64,000 nt of DNA from Parabacteroides sp900760525 (GTDB lineage: Bacteria > Bacteroidota > Bacteroidia > Bacteroidales > Tannerellaceae). A program made the translations under genes and the position numbers. The notes beneath the pieces are model-generated. The model worked only from the letters and a program-made list of their open reading frames with translations, searched no databases and had not been told where the DNA came from. Positions 52,961-62,357 of this stretch are shown here, one piece after another. Position 1 is the stretch's first letter; each line of letters starts with the position of its first letter. The stretch spans positions 124,001-188,000 of the forward strand of contig NZ_CP187555.1 of assembly GCF_049860805.1 (NCBI RefSeq), read 5' to 3'.

Positions 52961-54853
52961 ATGAGAAAATGGCGTATTGAAGACTCAGAAGAACTCTACA
53001 ACATCACAGGTTGGGGTACTTCGTACTTTGGTATCAATGACAAAGGTCATGTAGTGGTAACTCCTCGTAAAGACGGCGTCGGTGTAGACCTGAGAGAGCT
53101 GGTCGACGAACTGCAATTACGGGATGTGGAGGCTCCTGTACTGATCCGTTTTCCGGATATCTTGGATAACCGTATTGAAAAGATTGCGAATTGTTTTAAG
53201 CAGGCTTCCGATGAATATGGTTATAAAGCGCAGAATTTCATCATTTATCCTATTAAGGTAAATCAGATGCGTCCGGTTGTCGAAGAAATCATTGGCCACG
53301 GCAAAAAGTTTAATTTGGGGCTGGAGGCCGGTTCCAAACCGGAGCTTCATGCGGTGATTGCAGTCAATACGGATTCTGATTCTTTGATTATCTGCAACGG
53401 TTATAAGGATGAGAGCTATATCGAACTGGCCTTGTTGGCACAGAAAATGGGTAAACGCATCTTTTTGGTTGTAGAGAAGATTAACGAATTGGCTCTGATT
53501 GCCAAGATGGCCAAACAACTGAATGTCCGTCCGAATATCGGTATCCGAATCAAGTTGGCTTCTTCCGGTAGCGGCAAATGGGAAGAGAGCGGGGGAGATG
53601 CCAGTAAGTTTGGCCTGACGTCCAGCGAGTTGCTGGAAGCGCTTGATTTCCTCGAAAAGAAAGATATGGCAGATTGCCTGAAGCTGATCCATTTCCATAT
53701 CGGCAGCCAGGTGACCAAGATACGCCGTATAAAAACGGCTTTGCGCGAAGCGTCCCAGTTCTATGTGCAGTTGCATGCGATGGGTTTCAATATCGAGTTT
53801 GTGGATATTGGCGGCGGACTGGGAGTCGATTACGACGGTACCCGTTCTTCCAATAGTGAGAGTAGCGTCAATTATTCCATTCAGGAATATGTGAACGACT
53901 CTATTTCGACTATGGTCGATGTCAGTGATAAAAACGGCATTCCGCATCCGAATATCATAACGGAGAGCGGACGTTCGTTGACTGCTCATCATTCCGTGTT
54001 GATATTTGAAGTGTTGGAAACAGCTACGCTTCCCGAGATGGATGAAGAGTTCGAAGTGAGCGACTCGGACCATGAGCTTGTACATGAACTTTATGAGATT
54101 TGGGATAAGCTGAACCAGAGCCGTATGCTGGAAGCCTGGCATGATGCGCAACAGATACGCGAAGAGGCGTTGGATTTGTTCAGTCATGGTATTGTCGATT
54201 TGAAAACCCGCGCTCAGATTGAACGGTTGTATTGGTCGGTGACGCGCGAAATCAGCCAGATCGCTTCCGGGCTGAAGCATGCGCCGGATGAGTTTCGTAA
54301 GCTGGACAAGCTGTTGGCCGATAAGTATTTCTGTAACTTCTCGCTTTTCCAGTCATTACCGGACTCTTGGGCGATCGATCAGATATTCCCTATTATGCCT
54401 ATCCAGCGGTTGGATGAGCGGCCTGACCGGACGGCAACCTTGCAGGATATAACCTGCGACTCGGATGGTAAGATCGCTAATTTTATTTCAACGCGTAATG
54501 TTTCCCATGATTTACCCGTTCATTCGCTGAAAGCGAAAGATGCTTATTATATCGGTGTCTTTCTGGTAGGTGCCTATCAGGAGATTCTGGGAGATATGCA
54601 CAATCTCTTCGGTGATACGAATGCTGTGCATGTAACCGTGGATGGAAAAGGGTATAACATCGAGCAGGTGATCGATGGGGAAACCGTCGCCGAAGTGCTG
54701 GATTATGTCCAGTATAATCCTAAAAAACTGGTGAGGACTTTGGAAACTTGGGTGACTAAGTCTGTTAAAGAAGGACGAATCTCTGTTAACGAAGGAAAAG
54801 AATTCTTGTCAAATTATCGTTCCGGTTTGTATGGGTACACCTATCTGGAGTGA
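52961..54853 (+). CDS. speA: biosynthetic arginine decarboxylase SpeA
   Basis: Pyridoxal-phosphate enzyme that turns arginine into agmatine for polyamine synthesis. At 630 residues it matches the SpeA family (fold III, alanine-racemase-like). K99 in YPIKVNQ is the PLP lysine; HFHIGSQ near 245-251 and VDIGGGLGVDYDG near 284-296 are further landmarks, and GRSLTAHHSV follows near 341-350. The C-terminal beta domain is complete. No agmatinase or agmatine deiminase gene is adjacent. The leader is A/T-rich, with no exact TAnnTTTG box. Confidence 0.96.
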   Translation: MRKWRIEDSEELYNITGWGTSYFGINDKGHVVVTPRKDGVGVDLRELVDELQLRDVEAPVLIRFPDILDNRIEKIANCFKQASDEYGYKAQNFIIYPIKVNQMRPVVEEIIGHGKKFNLGLEAGSKPELHAVIAVNTDSDSLIICNGYKDESYIELALLAQKMGKRIFLVVEKINELALIAKMAKQLNVRPNIGIRIKLASSGSGKWEESGGDASKFGLTSSELLEALDFLEKKDMADCLKLIHFHIGSQVTKIRRIKTALREASQFYVQLHAMGFNIEFVDIGGGLGVDYDGTRSSNSESSVNYSIQEYVNDSISTMVDVSDKNGIPHPNIITESGRSLTAHHSVLIFEVLETATLPEMDEEFEVSDSDHELVHELYEIWDKLNQSRMLEAWHDAQQIREEALDLFSHGIVDLKTRAQIERLYWSVTREISQIASGLKHAPDEFRKLDKLLADKYFCNFSLFQSLPDSWAIDQIFPIMPIQRLDERPDRTATLQDITCDSDGKIANFISTRNVSHDLPVHSLKAKDAYYIGVFLVGAYQEILGDMHNLFGDTNAVHVTVDGKGYNIEQVIDGETVAEVLDYVQYNPKKLVRTLETWVTKSVKEGRISVNEGKEFLSNYRSGLYGYTYLE

Positions 54854-54982
54854 TTCTTTATAAGATCACATATTTTGTGATGGACTAAAAGTTGGTATTT
54901 GTCGGACGCTGGTAACCTGAATGCTGTTGTGTATTCAGTGTTATCCGCGTCCGGTTTATTATATTTCCTGTTAGAATTAGTG

Positions 54983-56341
54983 ATGAAGAATAAGTATGAA
55001 GAACGATTGGGTACGGAACGTATGTTACCACTCGTTTTCAAAATGGCACTTCCTGCCGTAGCCGCCCAGTTTGTCAATTTGCTTTATAATATTGTAGACC
55101 GCGTTTATATCGGGCATATCCCGGGGATTGGAACGGATGCGCTGGCCGGGGTAGGTGTGACGACTTCTATCGTGATTCTGATTTCAGCTTTTTCTGCTAT
55201 TGTGGGAGCTGGTGGTTCGCCGTTAGCTGCTATTGCTCTGGGACAGAATAACCGGGAGCGTGCCGGAAAGATTTTGGGGAATGGGTTTATCTTGTTGATC
55301 CTGTTCACGTTGTTAACATCTTCCGTTGCTTATACTTTTATGAAGCCTATCTTGCTTTTTACAGGGGCTTCGGAAAATACGCTGGGTTATGCTGTCGATT
55401 ATCTTTCGATTTACCTGTTAGGTACGATCTTCGTTGAAATATCAACCGGATTGAATGCTTTTATCAATACGCAAGGTCGTCCGGCTGTTGCTATGTGTTC
55501 GGTCTTGATCGGGGCGTTCATAAACATTGTACTCGATCCGATTTTTATTTTCTGGTTTGACATGGGGGTGAAGGGGGCCGCTCTTGCAACTGTCATATCC
55601 CAGGCTTGCAGTGCTATTTGGGTATTGGGGTTCTTGTTCTCGAGACAGGCTTCGTTACCTTTGGAAAAGCGATATATGAAGTTGGACCGGCAGATTGTGT
55701 TTTCGATGTTGGCATTGGGGGTCTCTCCGTTTATCATGGCAAGTACGGAAAGTTTGGTGGGGTTTGTCTTGAATAGCAGTTTGAAAGGTTTTGGGGATAT
55801 TTATGTCAGTGCATTGACAATCCTACAGAGTGCGATGCAGTTTGCCAGCGTGCCGCTGACCGGGTTTGCGCAAGGTTTTGTGCCGATCGTCAGTTATAAT
55901 TACGGGCATGGAAACAAGCAGAGGGTAAAGGATAGTTTTTATATTGTGCTGGCAATCATGTTTTCGTTTAACCTGGTGCTTATGCTATTTATGATTTTCT
56001 TCCCTTCGACGGTGGCATCTGCCTTTACAAGCGATGAAAATCTGATCGATACGGTACGTTGGGTAATGCCAGTCTTTTTGGGCGGTATGACGATCTTTGG
56101 TTTACAGCGTACTTGCCAGAATATGTTTGTTGCGCTGGGACAGGCTAAGATCTCTATTTTTATCGCATTATTACGGAAGGTTATCTTATTGGTCCCGTTG
56201 GCATTGGTACTTCCGCATTTTGTAGGGGTAATCGGCGTTTATGCCGCCGAAGCGATATCTGATGCAACGGCGGCAATTGTCTGTACGTTGTTGTTTGCCT
56301 GGCAGTTTCCCAAAATTTTGGGAAGAATGAAGGAAATTTAA
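54983..56341 (+). CDS. MATE family efflux transporter
   Basis: A 452-residue multidrug and toxin exporter, driven by Na+ or H+. Twelve membrane segments in two MatE halves (about 12-170 and 235-395) can be followed, with PAVAAQFVNLLYNIVDRVYIGHI in the first. The start at 54983 (MKNKYEERLGTERML) is preferred; 28 codons upstream are open but not hydrophobic in a family-like way. It lies 130 bp after speA, and a small hairpin (ATCACA/TGTGAT) falls between. Convergent with dinB. Substrate unknown. Confidence 0.93.
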   Translation: MKNKYEERLGTERMLPLVFKMALPAVAAQFVNLLYNIVDRVYIGHIPGIGTDALAGVGVTTSIVILISAFSAIVGAGGSPLAAIALGQNNRERAGKILGNGFILLILFTLLTSSVAYTFMKPILLFTGASENTLGYAVDYLSIYLLGTIFVEISTGLNAFINTQGRPAVAMCSVLIGAFINIVLDPIFIFWFDMGVKGAALATVISQACSAIWVLGFLFSRQASLPLEKRYMKLDRQIVFSMLALGVSPFIMASTESLVGFVLNSSLKGFGDIYVSALTILQSAMQFASVPLTGFAQGFVPIVSYNYGHGNKQRVKDSFYIVLAIMFSFNLVLMLFMIFFPSTVASAFTSDENLIDTVRWVMPVFLGGMTIFGLQRTCQNMFVALGQAKISIFIALLRKVILLVPLALVLPHFVGVIGVYAAEAISDATAAIVCTLLFAWQFPKILGRMKEI

Positions 56342-56367
56342 ATCTGATCTTAAGTCTTGCCTGCTTG

Positions 56368-57462
56368 CTACTCCTGGTTATCCCAGTCGCTGAATTCAAA
56401 ACAGAGTTGTTCCCAACGGGCTTTCTCTTCGTTTTTCTCGTACGGATTGGAGACGGAGAGGCCGATCAGACGAATCGGGTGGGTAGTATATTCGATATCC
56501 TTCAACAACTCTTTGGCTAAGGGTAATATTTCGGATAAAGTTGTCAGTTCATGGCTTTGGGTGATACTTCTTGTTTTCTGGTTGAAATCATGGAATTTAA
56601 TCTTTAAAGTAAGAGTGTTCCCTTTGAAACCGGTTCGTTGCAACCGTTCAATCAGTTCGGTAGCTACGTGATATAATTCGATGATAACGGATGATTGACG
56701 GGAAATATCTTTTTCAAGCGTATGTTCGCAACCTACGGATTTACGGATGCGGACAGCTTCGACGGGGCGCAGGTCTATCCCTCTTGAAAACTCATAATAT
56801 AAAACTCCAGCTTTTCCGAATTGGCGGGTGAGCATTTCTTGTGAGCAAGCTCTCAGCTGTTCTCCGTTATGAATGCCTAATAAGTGCATCTTCTGGGCGG
56901 TGACAGGTCCGATTCCCCAGAAGGATTCGATCGGAAGACGTTTGATGAACTCTTCCGCTTGGGACGGATGGATAGTACAGAGGCCATCCGGCTTGCGATA
57001 GTCCGAGGCGATTTTGGCTAAAAACTTATTATACGAAACTCCTGCTGATGCAATCAGGTGCAGTTCTTCCCGTATCTTTTGTTTGATCGCTTTGGCTATA
57101 TCGATGGCAAGCGGAATATTCTGCTTATTTTCGGTTACGTCCAGGAATGCCTCGTCCAGTGAAAGCGGTTCGATAATGTCCGTATACTCATGAAAGATTT
57201 CGTGTATCTGGCGCGACACCGCTTTATAGACATCCATTCGTCCGGGAACAAAGGTGAGTTGCGGACATAATCGTTTTGCTTTCTGTGACGACATGGCGGA
57301 GCGTACGCCGAATTTCCGGGCTTCATAGCTTGCTGTCGCTACAACGCCACGTTCCTCCGCATGACCGACAGCAAGCGGAATTCCGCGAAGTTCCGGATTA
57401 TCCCGCTGTTCTACAGAAGCGTAGAATGCGTCCATGTCGATATGTATGATCTTCCGTTCCAT
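56368..57462 (-). CDS. dinB: DNA polymerase IV (Y family)
   Basis: A 364-residue translesion polymerase. Start at 57462 (MERKIIHIDMDAFYASVEQ); an upstream extension of 32 codons lies in the neighbouring gene and is rejected. Catalytic metal-binding residues D9 (HIDMDAFYA), D103 and E104 (SLDEAFLDVT) are present. Finger/palm, thumb (HhH motif around PIESFWGIGPVTAQKMHLLGI, about 175-195) and little-finger domains are complete. There is no obvious C-terminal beta-clamp motif beyond the final QLCFEFSDW stretch. Its ATG shares one base with the stop codon of the yfcC-like gene. Confidence 0.95.
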   Translation of the reverse strand: MERKIIHIDMDAFYASVEQRDNPELRGIPLAVGHAEERGVVATASYEARKFGVRSAMSSQKAKRLCPQLTFVPGRMDVYKAVSRQIHEIFHEYTDIIEPLSLDEAFLDVTENKQNIPLAIDIAKAIKQKIREELHLIASAGVSYNKFLAKIASDYRKPDGLCTIHPSQAEEFIKRLPIESFWGIGPVTAQKMHLLGIHNGEQLRACSQEMLTRQFGKAGVLYYEFSRGIDLRPVEAVRIRKSVGCEHTLEKDISRQSSVIIELYHVATELIERLQRTGFKGNTLTLKIKFHDFNQKTRSITQSHELTTLSEILPLAKELLKDIEYTTHPIRLIGLSVSNPYEKNEEKARWEQLCFEFSDWDNQE

Positions 57463-59045
57463 TAAAATCCGTTCATCGGAATCAACACTGTAGGTATTAA
57501 TAACAGGAATCCTACGATTATCAAAAGTAATATGAATTTCCATGCCCAGCGGAACCATTTATCGTAAGGAATGCGACTTACACCCAGAACGGCGATCAGC
57601 ACTCCGGAGGTCGGGGTAATCATATTGGTGAATCCGTCGCCGAACTGGAAAGCCATTACGGTTGCCTGTTTGGATAATCCGATCAGATCGGAGAAGGGAG
57701 CCATGATCGGCATGGTCAGGGCTGCTTTGGCACTTCCGGAGGGAATGATAAGATTGATCAAGGTCTGTATCACATACATCATGCCGACAGTTGCCACTTG
57801 CCCGAGTCCTTCCATCCCTTTTGCCAGGTGGTAGAGAATGGTATCGATGACAAGCCCGTCTTTTAATATTACGATAATACCGCCAGCAAGGCCGACTACC
57901 AGGGCTGCACTCATAATATCTTTGCAGCCGTCCAGAAATAGTTTGACCAGTTCGTTGGGTGTCCGGTCGTTGGCGATGCCTGCAGCCAGTCCCAGGGCAA
58001 AGAACAAGGTCGCAATTTCCATGATATACCAGCCATATCCCATCACACCCGTTATCAGATAAAAAATCGTGAAGAAGAGGAGGTTCAGGATATAAAAATG
58101 GACTGTTTTGCGCAGGACGAACAGGGAAGTCAAGATAAAAGCAGCCGTTAGAACGGGAAGGAGAGGCAATCCTTTGATTATGCTGTTCCCGATTTGTAAA
58201 GTTGTTGCAGGGTAATAAGCTGCGAAAATGATTTGTATGACTGCCAATATACCAAAACTGATCCAGGCGGCACGTGGCGTATGATAGCTTACATCTAATG
58301 AGTTATTATTGTGCAGGTCCCGCCAATACTGGTCCTCTTCGTAGACTAACGATGTTTTCGGATTTTTCTTTACTTTAGCGGCATAACGCAGTATCCAGGC
58401 GAAACCGATTATGTTGATGACGATCCAGCAAAATATCCGGTATTCGATTCCTGAAAAGAGCGGAATACCGGCCAGACCTTGTGCAATACCGATTGTAAAC
58501 GGGTTCAGTATCGCTCCGGCAAATCCTAATCCGGCGGCGACAAAGACCATGCAGACACCTGTAATGGAGTCATACCCCATCGAGATCGCCATCGGGACAA
58601 GCACCAGGCAAAATGCAATGGTCTCTTCACTCATCCCGAAGATAGCCCCGAATATGCTGAATAGTAGCATGATGGATGTCAGCAGGAAATTCTCTACTCC
58701 GATCTTGCGCAAGAAGCGGTTGCTTTCCATTTTACGGGCGAGGTGCAGGAAACTGACGGTTCCGATGTCAAAAGCCTTACTGTCATTGACGATCCAAAAC
58801 GCTCCTCCGATGATCAGGATGAAAACAATAATATCTGCCTTGTCGACAAATCCTTTGTAAAAAGCCGAGAACACCTGCCAGGTCTGTGGAACATGTTCTA
58901 CCGCTTCGTAGACAACCGTTTTTTCTCCGGCTGCATTGATGCTTTCCTTGTATTGTCCACCTGGAATGATCCAGGTGAGGGCGGCACAGAAAAGGATTAT
59001 ATAAAATATGATGGCGTATGTGTGTGGAATCTGTCTCTTTTTCAT
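57462..59045 (-). CDS. YfcC family membrane transporter
   Basis: A 527-residue integral membrane protein with at least twelve hydrophobic segments, of the YfcC/DcuC-related family often labelled basic amino acid or C4-dicarboxylate carriers. Start at 59045 (MKKRQIPHTYAIIFYIILF); a 77-codon upstream extension is only the opposite frame of rmuC. Family pieces include ALTWIIPGGQY (about 17-28) and FGMSEETIAFCLVLVPMA (about 136-153), and GVMGYGWYIMEIATLFFALGLAAGI. Substrate cannot be predicted. ATG overlaps the rmuC stop by 4 bases, and its stop overlaps the dinB ATG. Confidence 0.9.
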   Translation of the reverse strand: MKKRQIPHTYAIIFYIILFCAALTWIIPGGQYKESINAAGEKTVVYEAVEHVPQTWQVFSAFYKGFVDKADIIVFILIIGGAFWIVNDSKAFDIGTVSFLHLARKMESNRFLRKIGVENFLLTSIMLLFSIFGAIFGMSEETIAFCLVLVPMAISMGYDSITGVCMVFVAAGLGFAGAILNPFTIGIAQGLAGIPLFSGIEYRIFCWIVINIIGFAWILRYAAKVKKNPKTSLVYEEDQYWRDLHNNNSLDVSYHTPRAAWISFGILAVIQIIFAAYYPATTLQIGNSIIKGLPLLPVLTAAFILTSLFVLRKTVHFYILNLLFFTIFYLITGVMGYGWYIMEIATLFFALGLAAGIANDRTPNELVKLFLDGCKDIMSAALVVGLAGGIIVILKDGLVIDTILYHLAKGMEGLGQVATVGMMYVIQTLINLIIPSGSAKAALTMPIMAPFSDLIGLSKQATVMAFQFGDGFTNMITPTSGVLIAVLGVSRIPYDKWFRWAWKFILLLIIVGFLLLIPTVLIPMNGF

Positions 59046-60316
59046 AATCCGTTTTCTTCTTCTTCGTCCGTTAATGAACCTATTTCGGGGAGAATGGCGC
59101 GTGCTTCGCTGTCGCTGAGTGTGTCTACATCTTTCAGCTTGCGTTGTATTGCACGGGTGCGCGTCCCTAACACCTCTTCGATCTGTCCGCTGGCTGTCTG
59201 CAAGTTCTTTTGTGCTTTTTCCAGCATACCGCCTACCTTCTCGAATTCTTTCTTTACTGCTCCCAGGATGGTCCATACCTCACCGGAGTGTTTCTGGATA
59301 GCGAGCGTGCGGAATCCCATTTGCAGGCTGTTCAGAATGGCGGCAAGTGTTGTCGGGCCGGTGACGACAACTTTATAGTTACGCTGTAGTTCTTCCAATA
59401 GGGAAGAACGACGCACAACCTCTGCATAGATTCCTTCAAAAGGTAGGAACATAATACCGAAGTCTGTGGTTGCAGGGGGAGCGAGATACTTATCGGAAAT
59501 ATCTTTTGCCATTTTTTTGATGGTTGTTTCCAACAGCTTTCCGGCTACCTCTATTGCCTGGGCATTGGCACGATCGTATGCATCGAGTAGCTGTTCGTAG
59601 ACATCTTTGGGGAATTTTGCGTCTATCGGCAGATATACGAATTCACGGACATCGTCACGCCCCGGAAGTTTGACGGCAAACTCCACGACGGCATCCGAGC
59701 CTTTGCGGGTATGCACGTTCGCTTCGTATTGTTCCGGTGCTAAGATTTGTTCGAGAAGCATACTTAACTGGATTTCCCCGATATTCCCCCGTGTCTTTAC
59801 GTTGCTGAGGACACGTTTCAAACCGCCGACATCCTGAGCCAACGTCTGCATTTCTCCAAGTCCTTTCTGTACGCTTTCCAGTTGTTCCGTCACAAGCCGG
59901 AAGGATTGTCCGAGCCGGTCGTTAAGTGTCTTTTGTAATTTCTCATCTACGGTTAAGCGGATTTCTTCCAATCGTTTTTCCGTGTTGGCGACGAGCAGTC
60001 GTTGTTGTTCGTCCAGGTTGGCAAACTTTTCCCGCTGCAGGTTGTTGAATGAAGCAATACCCCGTTCGAAAGCGTCCCTGAATTCGTTCATGGAACGAGT
60101 CAACTCTTCCCGGTTATCCCGGGCAACGATACGGCTTTCTTCCCGGTTCAGGCGAAAGTCTTCCCGAAAGTTTTTCTCGATACGTTCAAAAGAACGTTGC
60201 ATTTCGTCGAGTAACCGTTTCAACTCGCTTGCGATGTCCGAATGGTCTTTCCGGGGACGGAAAAAGACCTGTAAAGCAATGATAACGACAAGTAAACAAA
60301 TAATCAACCAATCCAT
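59042..60316 (-). CDS. rmuC: RmuC family DNA recombination protein
   Basis: A 424-residue protein: N-terminal membrane segment (residues 2-18), a long coiled coil (about 25-145), then the RmuC nuclease-like domain (about 150-385) with NVKTRGNIGEIQLSMLLEQIL, and LPIDAKFPKDVYEQLLDAY. RmuC restricts DNA inversions at short inverted repeats in E. coli. A short charged tail ends the chain. First gene of an overlapping rmuC-yfcC-dinB operon with a -7 box 18 bases before its ATG. Confidence 0.94.
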   Translation of the reverse strand: MDWLIICLLVVIIALQVFFRPRKDHSDIASELKRLLDEMQRSFERIEKNFREDFRLNREESRIVARDNREELTRSMNEFRDAFERGIASFNNLQREKFANLDEQQRLLVANTEKRLEEIRLTVDEKLQKTLNDRLGQSFRLVTEQLESVQKGLGEMQTLAQDVGGLKRVLSNVKTRGNIGEIQLSMLLEQILAPEQYEANVHTRKGSDAVVEFAVKLPGRDDVREFVYLPIDAKFPKDVYEQLLDAYDRANAQAIEVAGKLLETTIKKMAKDISDKYLAPPATTDFGIMFLPFEGIYAEVVRRSSLLEELQRNYKVVVTGPTTLAAILNSLQMGFRTLAIQKHSGEVWTILGAVKKEFEKVGGMLEKAQKNLQTASGQIEEVLGTRTRAIQRKLKDVDTLSDSEARAILPEIGSLTDEEEENGL

Positions 60317-60333
60317 TTCTTCCTATTTTGGGT

Positions 60334-60341
60334 CAAAGATA
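60334..60341 (-). promoter_or_regulatory. -7 box for the rmuC-yfcC-dinB operon
   Basis: Minus strand TATCTTTG, an exact TAnnTTTG, 18 bases before the rmuC ATG. No clear -33 element; no SOS-like palindrome noted. Confidence 0.5.
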
Positions 60342-60404
60342 GAAAAAGAGTTATCGTCAGTAGTAATTAAAAAGAGTTAAAATGAGAAACATTATTCAGA
60401 TTCC

Positions 60405-60437
60405 TTTGTTTAAGTTATACAAAGCAGCTTATATTTG
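60405..60437 (+). promoter_or_regulatory. promoter for tpx
   Basis: -33 TTTG (60405-60408) and -7 TATATTTG (60430-60437) with 21 bp between. Leader of about 30 bases to the ATG at 60477. Confidence 0.6.
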
Positions 60438-60476
60438 TAAGCCGCTTTTGATAAAGTACATAAAATACTACAAAAG

Positions 60477-60980
60477 ATGGCAAAGATAACATTTAAAGGT
60501 AATGAAGTCAATACGAACGGTTCATTGCCCGCAGTTGGAGCAGAGGCTCCTGATTTTAAAGGTGTAAAGAGTGATTTATCCGAATTGCATCTGAAAGATC
60601 TAAAAGGTAAGAAAGTCGTGATTAATGTATTTCCGAGTTTGGACACAGCAGTATGTGCCGCATCGGTAAGACGTTTTAATAAAGAAGTAGCTTCTCTTCC
60701 TAACACTGTGGTGCTTGCCGTATCAAAAGACCTGCCTTTTGCACAAGGACGTTTCTGTACCACGGAAGGTATTGATAAGGTGATTCCACTTTCTGCATTC
60801 CGTTGTTCTTGTTTTGAAAATGGGTACGGGATGCTGATGGTCGATGGTCCGCTGAAGGGTTTGTTAGCCCGTGGCGTGATAGTTGTCGACGAAGCTGGTA
60901 AAGTTGTTTATGAGGAACTGGTTTCTGAAATAACAAACGAACCGAATTACGAAGCCGCAATCGCTTCGCTAAAAAACTAA
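60477..60980 (+). CDS. tpx: thiol peroxidase Tpx
   Basis: A 167-residue atypical 2-Cys peroxiredoxin, which reduces hydrogen and lipid peroxides with thioredoxin. Peroxidatic C60 lies in PSLDTAVC and resolving C94 in GRFC, matching E. coli Tpx C61 and C95. FKGNEV near 6-11 and the SLPNTVVLAVSKDLPFAQ stretch (73-90) are family-typical. A third cysteine pair (CSCF) occurs near 115-118. No signal peptide, so cytoplasmic. Single gene with its own promoter and terminator. Confidence 0.96.
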   Translation: MAKITFKGNEVNTNGSLPAVGAEAPDFKGVKSDLSELHLKDLKGKKVVINVFPSLDTAVCAASVRRFNKEVASLPNTVVLAVSKDLPFAQGRFCTTEGIDKVIPLSAFRCSCFENGYGMLMVDGPLKGLLARGVIVVDEAGKVVYEELVSEITNEPNYEAAIASLKN

Positions 60981-61029
60981 TTAAGTAGATTATTGTTTTT
61001 CATTGGTTAAAGTTAAGGGTTAGTGTAGG

Positions 61030-61067
61030 AGGCCGTCGGATGTGAATCCCGCGGCCTTCGTTTTTTT
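61030..61067 (+). terminator. intrinsic terminator after tpx
   Basis: AGGCCG (61030-61035) pairs with CGGCCT (61052-61057), followed by TCG and a run of seven T. Confidence 0.8.
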
Positions 61068-61075
61068 ATTTCAAA

Positions 61076-61106
61076 TTTGTTAATTCGGATTTTATTCGTA
61101 TACTTG
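61076..61106 (+). promoter_or_regulatory. promoter for the MFS gene, very short leader
   Basis: -33 TTTG (61076-61079) and -7 TATACTTG (61099-61106, one mismatch to TAnnTTTG) with 19 bp between. The chosen ATG is only 8 bases past the -7 box, so the mRNA would be nearly leaderless. Confidence 0.5.
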
Positions 61107-61114
61107 CATTGTTT

Positions 61115-62332
61115 ATGAATAACTGGAAAAAAGTATTCGTTATTATATGGACCGGGCAGTTTTTCTCTATCCTGACCAGCTCGATCGTTAATTTTGCAAT
61201 TGTCTTATGGCTTAGTTTTGAAACTAAATCGGCGGAGGTATTAGCTTTAGCGACTATCATGGGCATGCTTCCCCAATCCGTATTGGGTTTGTTTACCGGT
61301 ATTTTTGTGGATCGGTGGAAAAGAAAGCGAGTGATGATCCTGGCCGACAGTTTTATTGCTTTCTGTACGCTGATCCTGGCGGTCTTGTTTTATCTGGATA
61401 TAGCGAAGATAGGGCACATCTATCTTTTGCTGGCCCTGCGTTCGGTCGGTTCGGCTTTTCATATGCCGGCTATGCAGGCATCAGTACCTTTGCTGGCCCC
61501 TAAATCGGAATTGATCCGGATTGCCGGGATTAACCAGATTATACAGTCGATTTGTAATATTGCCGGGCCGGCGTTAGCGGCTCTTTTCATCTCTTTTATG
61601 AAGATGACAAATATTCTTATGCTGGATGTGATCGGAGCAGCATTGGCATGTACGTCATTATTGTTTGTGACGATCCCTGATCCGGATAATACGGAAAGAA
61701 CTCAAAAGGTCCGGCTGTTGAAAGAGGCGAAGGAGGCTTTTACGGAAGTGCGGCGCCAAAACGGATTGTCATTCTTATTTTTGCTATCTATCCTGGGAAC
61801 ATTCTTTATCATGCCGGTGAGTGTACTTTATCCGCTAATGACACTCAATCATTATTCGGGAAACGCTTTTCAGATCAGTCTGGTAGAGGTCGCTTGGGGG
61901 ATTGGGGCACTGCTGGGGGGAACTTTTCTCGGCATGAAGAAATTCCGGTTGAATGAAATATCGCTGATTAACTGGATGTATATCCTTTTGGGGTTTACAT
62001 TCGTGCTTTCCGGAATCTTACCGGTTTCAGGATATCCTTTGTTTGTCCTGTTGACGGCTGTCGGCGGAATTTCCGGTTCCCTTTATATGGCGTCTTTCAC
62101 GACTGTTGTCCAGACCCGTATCGATCCGGTGGTAATGGGACGGGTGTTCTCTTTCTATATGAGTGTCAATATGCTCCCTTCCATGATCGGGCTGTTGAGT
62201 ACGGGTTTTCTGGCAGATACGATCGGGATCGGAAACACTTTTATGATCGGCGGCGTATTGGTCGGGCTGATTGGAGTTGTCTCGTTCTTTATTCCCTCAA
62301 TCGAAGATTTAAGAAACAGCTTCCGGAAATAG
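61115..62332 (+). CDS. MFS transporter
   Basis: A 405-residue major facilitator protein with about 12 membrane segments; style and length fit the MFS_3/DHA3-like drug or macrolide exporters. The loop-2/3 signature appears as GIFVDRWKRKRVM (about 66-78). The second half starts near 215 (LSFLFLLSILGTFFIM). The start at 61115 (MNNWKKVF) is used; the TTG two codons before lies too close to the promoter. Convergent with the response regulator, with 25 bp between. Substrate unknown. Confidence 0.9.
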   Translation: MNNWKKVFVIIWTGQFFSILTSSIVNFAIVLWLSFETKSAEVLALATIMGMLPQSVLGLFTGIFVDRWKRKRVMILADSFIAFCTLILAVLFYLDIAKIGHIYLLLALRSVGSAFHMPAMQASVPLLAPKSELIRIAGINQIIQSICNIAGPALAALFISFMKMTNILMLDVIGAALACTSLLFVTIPDPDNTERTQKVRLLKEAKEAFTEVRRQNGLSFLFLLSILGTFFIMPVSVLYPLMTLNHYSGNAFQISLVEVAWGIGALLGGTFLGMKKFRLNEISLINWMYILLGFTFVLSGILPVSGYPLFVLLTAVGGISGSLYMASFTTVVQTRIDPVVMGRVFSFYMSVNMLPSMIGLLSTGFLADTIGIGNTFMIGGVLVGLIGVVSFFIPSIEDLRNSFRK

Positions 62333-62357
62333 AATATGCGGGCCTGGTTCAAAGAAA

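Noticed and set aside
53117..54280. A 387-codon open frame on the minus strand
   Set aside because: Antisense to speA, which has clear PLP-enzyme motifs; no independent signals.
59046..59276. Longer N-terminus for the YfcC-like protein
   Set aside because: The extra 77 codons are rich in Arg and lie antiphase within rmuC; the hydrophobic start at 59045 overlaps the rmuC stop in ATGA style.
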